Shown in pieces: positions 41,893 to 53,800 of a stretch of DNA of 64,000 nucleotides (its first letter is position 1; each line of letters starts with the position of its first letter). Origin of the DNA: Alphaproteobacteria bacterium (GTDB taxonomy: Bacteria > Pseudomonadota > Alphaproteobacteria > Rickettsiales > SXRF01). The stretch is taken from NCBI GenBank assembly GCA_020049775.1, contig JAGVLO010000015.1, positions 1 to 64,000 on the forward strand, read 5' to 3'. Below the pieces are notes generated by a model. That model saw only the letters and a program-made list of their open reading frames with translations, did no database searches and was not told where the DNA came from. Position numbers and translations under genes: made by a program.

Positions 41893-44800
41893 TTACTGGT
41901 TAGCGTTACAAGCGCCGCCAAAGACACCCTTAGCAAGGAAGTCATTGCCGCAATCCTGATAACCATCGCCACCCGCAGATGGGCTGAGGTTTGCCAGGTC
42001 ACCGGCGTTACCGCCTGCGGCCGGAGCCAGGTTGTTGAGTGCGCCCGGGCCACCAGTTGGCGGGTTGCCGCCTTGGCCAAGCATGCTCAGGTTAACATCA
42101 TTGATGTTAAAGTTCATCGGTGCGCGGCCCGATCCATTGAGGAGGAAGCCAGCGTAGGAGAACAGCGGGCCTTCAAACAGACCACTGCGATCCTGCAGGA
42201 ACTGGTTCAGCAGATCAATGTTGATACCATCCGGTGAGGTGTACAGAACCAGACCCAACGTGCCGTTATCCGGCAGGTGGCGGGTCTTCAGTTCTGCTGC
42301 GGCCAGCTGTTCATCGGTGAAGGTGTTTGCAACTACACCATCGAACGTCTGGAAGCGAGCGTCAAGGATGCGGCCGAACATCGCGCCGTTGGTCAGGTAG
42401 AAGTAGTAGTTCATACCCGTGAAGCTGCTGCCGTTACCAATGAACTGCATTTCAGTGTTGGTATCGTCAAAGCCGGTGCGACCGAGGAATACGCCGGTGA
42501 AGCCACCAGTGAAGGTAGTGTCGCCAACGAGAACGGTGGAACCGTTGTAAGCCCACAGATGCGTCCAGTTGTCGGTCAGTGCAACATTGCTGATTACTGT
42601 ATCAGTAGCGTTGTTCAGCCTTACACCAACCAGGTAGTCGAGGATTTCGCCACCAGTGATGGTGGTACCCTGTGTGTTGGTCATCAGCACACCAATATTG
42701 GAGCCTATTCCTACACCCGTGATAACGTTGGAAGCAAGCTGAGTATTATTGCTATTGGAAATGTTCACACCCCAGTAGTTACCGAACAGGTAGTTGTTGC
42801 TTACAACATTGTCGTTGCTGCCGTTGGACAAGCGTATGCCGTTACCGTTGAAGTACAACTCGTTATCGTTAATGGTAGCCTGGCTGCCATTGAGGCTGAT
42901 GCCTGCGCCAAAACCAGTGACATAGTTGTTTTCAATCAGGTTGACGCCAGTGACGTTAATGAGCGAGATACCGTTGTCAGCAACGAATGGGAGGCCATAT
43001 ACGGAGTTTCCGGATACCAGTAAGTCGCTATTGGTAACAAGGATACCATCGCCGTTGGAAGCATAAACTTCATTGTTAGTGATGGAGACATCGTCACTCT
43101 CATCAACAAAGATGCCAGCCACACTCGAACCGAAGGTGTAGTTGTCGTCGATGAGCGCACCATCGCTGCCGTCAACTGCCGCGATGTTGGTATTGAAGAA
43201 GCCAACTTCGTTGCCGCTGATGGTAGCATCCTGAACGTTAGAGATGATAATGCCATAACCTAAGCCATCTGCATAAACATCGTTGTTTGTTACGGTGATT
43301 ACGCCGTCGCTATCGCTGATGTCGATACCGTTGCCGAATACGTCATAGATGTTGTTGTTATCTACGAGTATGTCGGTGCTGTCGCTTACGACAACGCCAT
43401 GGAATGGTTCATCGATTTCGTTTTCGGTGATGTCAACATTGCTGCTGCCTTCAACCAGAATGCTGAATTCATAGGTCTGGATGTAGTTGTTGCCAATGTT
43501 AGCATCGGTCACGTTATCGAGGCCGATACCGGTGTTGCTGTAGTCACCATAGATGTTGTTGTTGTTGATCTCCAGGTCTTCGCTGTCGTTGACCAGGATA
43601 CCGTTACTCTGAGCATAGAGCTGGTTGCCGTCCACGTCGATGTTGCGGCTGTTTGAAACAATCACACCATCTTCAACTTCTTCAACATAGTTGTTGGTGA
43701 CTTCGATATCGAACGAGGTCGGGTCAAGCGGGCTATCGCCTTCGCCGCCGAACGGTTCGCCGGATACTTCGATACCCGTGTAGAAGTCGTCGATGTAGTT
43801 GTCATCAACAATACCGCTGTTGCTATCGGTAACGCGGATGCCCGTGTTGCCTTCATCACCGTAAATATCGTTGTTGGTGATTTCGAAGGTGGTTACTTCA
43901 TCAAGGCTGATACCTACATCATAGATGTCAGAGAGGTTGTTGCTGTCGATGATGATGTTGCTTACTGGATCAACATCGATACCGATATTTACATTTTCAA
44001 TAGTGTTATCAGATACCGAGATATTTTCGGTGGTGAAGCCTTCATCCATCACGCCATAGACACCTACGCCGATGTTAAAGCTGTAGATTTCGTTGCCATC
44101 AATGGTGGAGTTGGTGCTGTCGTTCAGCAGAACGCCGTAGCTGCCCCAATCCCATGAATTGATGTAGTTGTTGTCAACGTTGATATTATCGCTGTCGGAA
44201 ACATTGACGCCAACATCAGAGATATCAACAATGTAATTGTTGGTAACGGTGACATATTCGCTGTCTGAAACAATCACGCCGGTGTCAATATCTGATACCG
44301 AGTTATCGTCAACATCAATATTGTTGCTGCCGGTTATATTTATGCCGGTGGTGCCAATATTGATCGAGTTGTCATAGACAGTGATTTGGCTGCTACCGGT
44401 TACATTGATGCCAGTGGCGAAGTCGTCAATGATGTTCTGGTCAACCATACCGTCTTCGCTGCTATCAATATTGATAGCGGTGTCAACTTCGTCGATTGTG
44501 TTCGCGGTTACATTGAACTCTTCGGTGTTTGTAACATTGATACCGGTGGTAGCATCTTCAATATTGTTGTTGCTGATGCCAACCAGAGATGAGGAACCAA
44601 CGTTGATGCCGGTGGTAACTTCATCAATTTCGTTGCCTTCGATGCCGATATCTTCGCCATTTGTTACGTTGATGCCGGTGGTAGCGTTCGTAATGACGTT
44701 TGTGGCGATATACAACATGTCGGAATTGTCAACATTGATACCGGTCACCGAATTGGTGATGTCATTGCTTTCTACAACGCCATCTACACTATCGTTGATA

Positions 44801-47800
44801 TTCACACCGTTTGTGACTTCATCAATTCCGTTATCAACGATATCGAAATCTTCGCTATTCTGTACGTTGATACCGTTGGTGCTGTCATTGATAGTGTTGT
44901 TATTGACAGTGAACAATTCGCCGTCGGTCACGAGAACGCCATTATCAACCGCCACGTCAATGTTATTACCGTTGATGTGGAAATCGTAAGAATTGGTTAC
45001 GAACACACCGGTGAGGCTGTTGTTGATAGTGTTGCCGTTTACATTGAACAGTTCGCTATCTGAAACGCTGACGCCAGTGTCAACATCTTCAATCGTGTTG
45101 TTGTTGACCTGGAAGTCATAACCAGTGTCAACATTAACGCCGGTTACAGCGTCGGTGATATCGTTGCTGTTAACATCGAATGACCCACTGTCGGTTACGT
45201 TGATACCGGTGGTGGTCTCTTCAACAATATTATCGTTCACGTAGAAGTCTTCACTGTTGTTCACGTTGATACCGGTTACGGCATCGATAACAGTGTTGTT
45301 GATTACGTTGAACGTATCGCTTTCGCCGATATTGATGCCGGTGGTGGCATTATCAACGCTGTTTCCATCCACGCCAAATTCAAAGCTGTTGAAAATGTTG
45401 ATGCCGTTTTCTTCAGCGGTATCCACAATGTTGGTGTTTACACCAAAGAAGCTGGAGTTGAGGATGTTGATACCGTTTGTAGAAAGCGTGATATCGTTGT
45501 TGGTGATATCGAAATCCGTGCTGGACACAACATTGATACCAGTGGTGGTGCTGGTGATGGTGTTGTTATCGACCCCGAAGAGTTCACCATCAACAATATT
45601 GATGCCAGTGTTGGCTTCTTCAATGTCGTTGTTGTCTATATCGAAGTCATAGCTGTCGGTAACATTGATACCGGTGGTGGTGTTATCAATGGTATTGCCG
45701 CTAGCATCAAACAGTTCGCTTTCATCAACATTGATGCCAGTGGCGGCGTTCTCAATGGTGTTGGAATTAACTAGGAAGTTGTAGCCGTCAAAGACATTGA
45801 TGGCCGTGCCGGTGATGTTGGTCACTTCGTTACTATTTACGGTAAAGTCTTCACTTTCGGTAACGTTGATGCCGGTGTCGGCGACGTCAACATCGTTGCT
45901 ACCAACGCTGAAATCTTGCGAGAAGTAAACGTTGATACCGGTGCCGGTATTGGTAACGATGTTGTTGTCAGCATCGAAGAATGAGCTTTCCTCTACGTTG
46001 ATACCGGTCGTTGCTTCATCAACTTCGTTGTTGTTCACGGTGAAGTCGGTGGACAGGTAAACGTTGATACCAGTGGTGCTGTTGGTCACGCTGTTGTAGT
46101 CAACGTTGAAAGTAGCACTTTCCTGAACGTTGATACCAGTGTCAAAACCGTCAACCGTGTTACCGTTGCCAAGGCTGCCGATGGTAGCGTTGGAGGATTG
46201 GTACATGTAGATACCGTTGCTTGCGCCACCTGCGTCAGCGGTGATGCTGTTGCCGGTTACAGTGATGCCAACCACGTCATCGATATAGATACCATCCGAG
46301 GTAATGTCGGTCAGGGTGTTGTTCGATACGATGTTGTTGTCGCTGTTGGTGACATAGATACCGGTGGTGCTGTTATCGATCAGGTTGCCATCGACAAGGT
46401 TGAGGTCGCTGGTGTTGACGAGGCTGATACCTGTGGTGTTGTTGTACAGGAAGTTGCCCGTAACATCAGCCTGGCTGTCATCAAGATGGATACCGGTAGC
46501 AAAATCATTCACCGTATTGGTGTTGATAGTGTTGCCGATGCCGAACACGCCATCCAGCAGGATACCGGTGCCGGTGCCTAAGGTGGCAGCGGTGATATCG
46601 TTGCCGCTGACCACGAGATCGCTGTCAACTACATGTACACCTGCGAAGTCGATTTCAGTCAGTGTGTTGTCAGAAATCGTAGCGTAGTCGCTGAGTTCCA
46701 CATACACGCCGGTGTAGCTGTTATCGATGATGTTGTTGGTAACAAACACGTTATCGCTGTTGCTGTAGAGGCTCACACCCGTGGTGAAGTCAGTGATGGT
46801 GTTGTTATCAATGGTGGAGTTAGTGGTTTCGGACAGGTACACGCCGGTTGCGCCTGAATCAGGTGCAGCAGAGGTGATGCTGTTGCCAGCAACATAGATA
46901 TCATCGCTGAAGGTCGAGCTTACACCTGTCAGGTAGATACTGGTCAGGGTGTTATCTTCCACATTTACATCTGAGCTGTTGGAGATAACCACGCCATAGT
47001 CAGCATCATCGATGATGTTGTTGGAAGCGGTGATTGCAGTGCTGTTGCCAACGTTGATGCCTGTGGTGGTGTCGGTTACGTTGTTTGCATCAACCAGAAT
47101 ATCATCGCTGTAAGTTACAGTGATGCCGGTGGTCGCAGTCTCAACGTCGTTCTCATCAACGGTGCCTTCTTCACTGTAGCTGATGTCGATGCCGTTGGTC
47201 GTGTTGGTTACGCCGTTGCCGGTTACGTTGAAAAATTCAGCTTCGGTGACATAGATACCATAAGTGGCAACATCAACCGTGTTGTCGGTGATATCGAAGT
47301 CAGAAGCGTAACCAACGCCGATGCCAGCATAGCTGTTGGTGACGGTGTTGTTGTTGATGCTGAAGTTCTCGCTGAAAATAGCGCCGGCGCCAACATATGT
47401 ATCATCAATAGTGTTGCCGGTGATTTCGAAATCATCAGAGTCAGCAGCGCCGATACCAATCATGGTGTCGGTCACTTCGTTATTCTGGACGATAAAGTCA
47501 TAGCTGCTTACGGCGATGATGCCGCCGGTGCCATGGGTATCAACCGTGTTGCTGTCGATATTGAAGTTGTTGCTGTTGTCGAAGGCAATACCGAACTGGC
47601 CGTTGTCATGAACGTTGTTAAAGCCAACATAAACATCGTTAGATGAAGAAATCGTCATACCGTTGGTAAAGCCGGTCACTTCGTTGCCATCGCCATCTGC
47701 GCCGATTTCAGCGTCGCTGAAGGAACTCAGGGCGATACCGTCAGAACCAAGGTTGCCGGTCACGCTGTTGTTAAGGATGGTGGCGGTGGTGCCGGAAACC

Positions 47801-50800
47801 AGAGAAATGCCGTCATTGGTGATTCCGCTGATGGTGTTGTCGGTAATTTCAAGTTCATTGCTGTTGTTGCTTATCACGCCGTTTGTAGCGGTGGTGATGG
47901 TGTTGTTGGTGACAAACACGCCGGTGGTGTCGTTGATGCTGACACCGCTACCGCTGACAGTAGTCATGGTGTTGTTGTCAATGGTTGCATTGTTGCTGCC
48001 GTTGTGCAGTTCAACGCCATTTCCAACATTGGTCAGGATGTTGTTGTTGATATCAACATTGGTAGCGCCGTCGCCGATAATGCCGGGACCCGCGATATTG
48101 CTGATGGTGTTTTCAGTAACAGTTACTGCGTCGCTGTCATCAACGCTTACGCCAACGTTGCCGCCGGTGATGTCGTTTTCATCAACGAGGACGTTGTTGC
48201 TGCCGTTTTCAACACTGATACCGACCGTGTTGTTGGTAACGGTGTTGTCGAAAATGGTGCCGCTGCTTGCGTCGAAGGTAATACCATAGTGGAAGCCGTC
48301 CACATCATTGTTCTCAACCAGGCTGCTGATAGCCGAGTTACCAACAAAGATACCAACGCCTGAACCTGCGAGGCCAGAGGTTACGGTGTTGTCGTTGATG
48401 ACGGTGTTATCACCGAAGTTAACGTAGATACCGTTGCCGCCGGTAACAGAGGTGCTAACCGTGTTATCGGTTACTGTGTTGCCGGTGCTGTTTTCGATGA
48501 AGATACCATTGACGCTTGCGCCTGCCACCGAGTTATCGGTGATCTGGTTGTCATCGCTGCCGTTAGTCACCAGGATACCGCTTTCAACAGTAGTAATGGT
48601 GTTGTTGGTAACATCTGCGCTGCTTGCATCGAGCGAGATACCGTTTTCGAAGATGCTTACATCGTTGTTGTCAACGAGGTTGCCGCTGCCGAATACGCCA
48701 ACGAGCGAGATACCGGTGCCGGTGCCAACGCCGCTGATGGTGTTGTTCTGGATCAGCAGGTCGCTGTCAACAATCTGGATACCATAACCGTTTACGCCGG
48801 AGATGTTGTTGTTAGTGATGCTCAGGTCATCGCTGAGGTACGCATACACGCCAGTGCCGCCGCCAGTAATGGTGTTCTGGTCAACGAGGCTGTCATCGCT
48901 TTCGGTGAGGCTGACGCCGGTGTTGTTGTTGGTCATGGTGTTGAGGACGATGGAACCAACGGTATTATCGAGTGCGATACCGATGTTGAAGTTGCTCACG
49001 GTGTTGGTGCCGCTGGCAAAGCCATTGCCCACGGTGGTGGTGCCGGTGCCGTCAACAACCAGTATGCCGGTGCCGGTGTTGCCCAGTGCGCCGCTTACGT
49101 TGTTTGCGGTGAAGGCGTTGTTTTCGCCGCCGGAGAGTACGATACCGTCATTCAGGATACCGGTGAGCGTGTTCTTCTTAACATGCATGTTGTCGGTGTT
49201 GGTGACAACGATACCATCGTAGAAGTCGCTGACAGTGTTTACGCCGAGCAGTGTGCCGTCGCCAATCTGGTTAACGCCGAGGCCATCGGTGATGATGATA
49301 CCGGTGCCGGTGCTGCTGGCTGCAGCATCAATGCTGTTGCCGAGAATGGTCACGCTGTCGCTGTTGGTAACGATGATGCCGTCGCCGGTCATGTCGGTCA
49401 GGGTGTTGCGGTAAACGCTGGTCACACTGAGGGTAAGGTCTTGCAGGGCGATACCATCCATGAATTCGCTGATGATGTTGCCGCCGAGGAGCGTGCCGTC
49501 ACCTACGTTGTTCACACCGGTGGTGCCGATGTACTTGATGGCCGTGCCGTTATTCACGCCAACGAGACCGTCGATTTCGTTACCGACGATGGTTACGCTG
49601 TCGCCACCGTTGACTACGATGCCGTCGCCTTCAAGATCGGTGAAGGTGTTGCTGGAGATGGTGGTGCTGTTAGCGTTGTTCAGCACGAGGCCCGAGCCGG
49701 TGCCGCCAATGATGGTGTTGTTGGAAACGGTAGCGGATGCGCCGTTCTGCAGCACGATGCCGTTGGTGTTGTTGGTCAGGGTGTTGCCATCCACCAGAAT
49801 ACCGGTGCTGCCATCAACAAGGATGCCGTTTTCGAAGTCGGAAACATCGTTATTGGTAACATCAGCGCCGTTGCTGCCGTTGATGATGGAGATGCCGTTA
49901 CCCACGCCTGCTACGCCTGCAGTCACCACGTTGTTGTCGATGGTGCCGTTGGTGCTGCCATCATAGACGATGCCGTCGGTCACGCCGGTGATGTTGCTGT
50001 TGAGTACGGAGTTGTTGTTGCCGCCGAGTACTTCGATACCGGTGACGCCGCCAACGATGATTGCGCCGTCAATCACCACGTTGGAACTCGGGTTAACGAG
50101 AATGCCGGTGGTGTTGTTGGTCAGGGTGTTGTTGCCATAGTAGGTGCCATTGCTGCCGCTGTTGTGGATACCAATATCGTAATCAGCAACAATGTTGTCG
50201 GAGATATTGTTATTCACGGTGCCGCTTTGCAGCAGGATACCCTTGCCGGCATTTGCAACGCCGGTCAGGTCGTTGTTGGTAATGGTGGTGTTGTTAACGC
50301 CAACCGCATTGATACCATTGGTTGCGCCGGTAACGGTGTTTGCATCAATGGTGTTGAAGTGGCTGGTTACGTTGATTGCAGTAGTGCCGCCGTCAATTTC
50401 GTTGTTGCTGACGGTTGCGCCGCCGGTGCCGATGAGGCTGATGCCGGTCGTGTTATTGGTCAGAACGTTGTTATTGATTAAAGCTGCAACTGCGTTGCGG
50501 ATACCGGTGAGGAAGCCGCTGATAGTGTTCTGACCAGCCGGAGTGCCGTCACCGATGTTAATGCCTGTGCCGCTTACAACATCAATACCGATGCCTGCGC
50601 CGGTGCCGGTAACGGTGTTATCAACTACGGAAGCGTTGTTAGCGCTGGTCAGCGAGATACCGGTAGCTGCACCAGTGATGGTGTTACCGCTCAGCGTGTT
50701 GCTTGGTGCGTTATTCACGTTGATGCCGGTGGTACCGCCGGTGATGATGTTACCGTCGATAACGTTATTGACGCTGGAACCTGTAACACTAATGCCGGTG

Positions 50801-53800
50801 GTGTTAGCCGTAGTGCCGCCTAGCGTGTTGTTGCTGACGGTGTTGGTGCTGGAAGAGCCGATGATGCCGACACCAACAGAGTAGTTGTCGATGGTGTTGC
50901 TATCGACCAATGCGCCAATGGTTGCGCCAGTCAAGGTTACGGCTGTGCTGCCACCAGTGAAAATGTTGTTGGAAACGGTAGCGTCGCTGCCGCCGCTGAT
51001 CTGAACGCCGGTGCTGGAACCGCCGATGGTGTTGCCATCGATAAGCGCGTTGTTGCTGGCGTTCACGTTAATGCTGGTGGTGCCGCCGGTGAAGGTGCTG
51101 TTGGTAACAGACGAATCATGGCTGTTGCTAACGAAAGACACGCCTGCGGTGGTGTTGTTGGTCAGGGTGCTGCTGCTGATATCAAGCTGGCTGGTGGTAG
51201 CGCGGATACCGGTAGCCGTGTTGACAACGGTTACGCCGGATACATCACCCGAGGCGGTGTTGTAGCCGATACCTACAACGTTGCTGAAGCCGTTGCCGCT
51301 AACCTGCAGGTTGGAAACGTCTGCGTTGCTGCCGGTTACGTTGATAACGGTGTTGTTGTTAGCCTGCGCGTTGATGATGGTGGTCGCGCCTTGGCCGGTG
51401 AGAGTGAAGTTGGATTCGTTGAGTGCAACGAGCTGGTTGAAGGTACCCGCACGCAGCGCGAGGGTTGCTTCATCATGTGTGCCTACAGCGTTAATGGCGG
51501 TCTGGATGCTTCCGCCGGTGCTTTGGAACAGGTTGACGATATGGCCGGAGAGCGAGTTTGCGCTGCCGCTGAATACGTCAAGGTTATTGATTTGCAGTGT
51601 ACCTGCAGCGGCGTCTGCACTGATGGCGCTACCATCGGTTACAGTTACGTCATCAGCATTGATGGTGGTGTCGAAACCGGTGATGGAAGAGCCGTCATCG
51701 AGGATAACGTCATCGCCTGCAGTGACGGTGGTGGTGCCTGCGGCATCACCGATTGCGCTGCCGTCATCGAGAAGTACGTCGCCACCGGCGGTAACGCTGG
51801 CGCTGGTGCTGCCGGTAATGCTGGAAATATTGTCATTATCAAGATCAACATCACCCAGTGTAGCGGTTATGCTTACAACCGCGCCGTCAATGGAGCTGCC
51901 ATCGATGATCATGGTGCCGCTGCTTGCGGTGATGGAAATGTCGCCACCAGTGAACATATCAGAATCGTGCATGTCGAAGTCGGCAGCGGAAACAACGATA
52001 TTGCCGGTGGTCGAATCAACGGTTGCGTTTCCTGAACCTTGGTCATCAAGATTGACGCGGTCAGTAGCGGTCAGGGTAATCAGGCCGGTGCCGGTAGTGA
52101 CCCTGCCATCGTTACCGTTAGCAATGATGTTGATGTCCTCAGAGGAGAGCGTGATAGAACCGTTGGCGCTGGATACAGTACGGCTGTTGATATCGATATT
52201 ATCACCCGCTTGCATGGTGATACCGCCTTGGCCGGCGGTGCCGGAGGTGCCGGTGACGTTGGCGTTAACAATGATGTCATCAAGCGCGATGAGGGTCAGG
52301 TTACCTGCGCCGCTCCATGACAGGTTGTTGCTGATAGTGATATCGCCATCATGGCTAGGGTTAAAGCCAGCGGTAGCGGTGTCGATGGTGACGTTAGCTG
52401 CGTTAAGCTGTCCCTGAAGGGTGGTTACGTTGATGTGGTTTGGGCCGCCTGCTGCGTTGCTGATGGTCCAGTTACCCGGATCGAGCAGCAATTCGCCAAG
52501 GCCGTCAGTGCCGTAGGCATTGGTGAAGCCTGCATAGGTGAGTTCATTAGCGGAGGAAACTTCTGCGAAGCCGCCCACGCCGTCATTGTTGCTGACGTTG
52601 ATGGTGCCTTCGAATACGGTGGAGTTGTCGCTCCATACCACTACGTCACCGGCCAGACCGCTCTGGGTGCTGGCGTCGATAACGCTTGCGGAATCAATAG
52701 TTACGTTAGCAGCGCGCGCCATGGCGCCCTGACCTTTATGGTCGCCGCCGATGCGTACTTTGCCGCCACCTGCGTTACCGCTGGCGTCAACAGTTGCGGA
52801 AGCGAGTGCAATATCACCCTTGGTTTCAACGGTGATCGAGCCGCCCTTCGCGCCCGCGCCCTTGCCGGATGCATCGATGGTGCCAGCAACGGTAATGTCG
52901 CCTTCGCCGCCATTAAGAACGATAACGCCGCCGTTAACGGTTGCAGAAGAAGCATCAATGATGCCGGTGGTGTTGATCGCCTTGTCAACTACGTCTTTAG
53001 CTGCATTGGCGGTCATGAAAATCTGGCCACCCTTGGCGGTGATGGAGCCGGTGTTTTCGATAGCGGCATTCATGTCGTTGCCGTTTTCGTCTTTGGCTTT
53101 CTGTGAAGCTTGCTGGGTGATCTGGAAGCTGTAGAGGTTGTCACCATACATATCTACGGTGAAGGCTTCACCCGCGCCGATGGCAATGGTGCCGCCGTTT
53201 GCAACGATAACGCCGTCGTTCTTCACGCCAGCGCCTACGAGGGCAACGAGACCGCCTTCTTTAGCGGTGATAGTGCCTTTGTTGATGATAGCGGCAGACT
53301 TGTTGGCGCTTGCAGCGTCAAAGTTGTAGTTGCCAGCGTTGAAATTAGCGTCGCTGATATCAGCGGTAGAAAGAACCAGGCTACCTGCGTTGATAGAGCC
53401 AGAATTGCCAACCAGCACCCCGTTCGGGTTGACAACCATAAGTGTAGCATCAGCAGTGAGGCGGCCGTGAATGTTGCTCGTCGGACCGTTAACGCGAACC
53501 AGCATGACATCCCCTGCACTCTGGTTAATGCGCCACAGTTCATCTGCCGCGATATCGATATAGTTAGTGAGCAGCGCGGTTTTTTGCGCGTGCTGATCGG
53601 TTACAACCGTCTTCGGGTCCAGCTGGTAGGACGTTGCGGAACCGGAGGTCACAATAAGATTATTGGGATCCGGATTTGCAAACGCGTCGCGCGTGCTGCC
53701 AAAGCCAGCCATAAACATGGCCATGCCGGCTACAACGTATGCGCGAGAATTGAGTGCGGAGCTGGTATAGAGGGAAGAACGGTTCTGTTTCATAATATGT

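Noticed and set aside
49183-50481. Open frame of 432 codons on the plus strand inside tpsA
   Set aside because: It is antisense to the beta-helix repeats of tpsA. Its sequence is a Val/Ala/Asp-rich mirror of the repeats, with no domain or ribosome site. Several other long plus-strand frames between 42277 and 53844 have the same cause.
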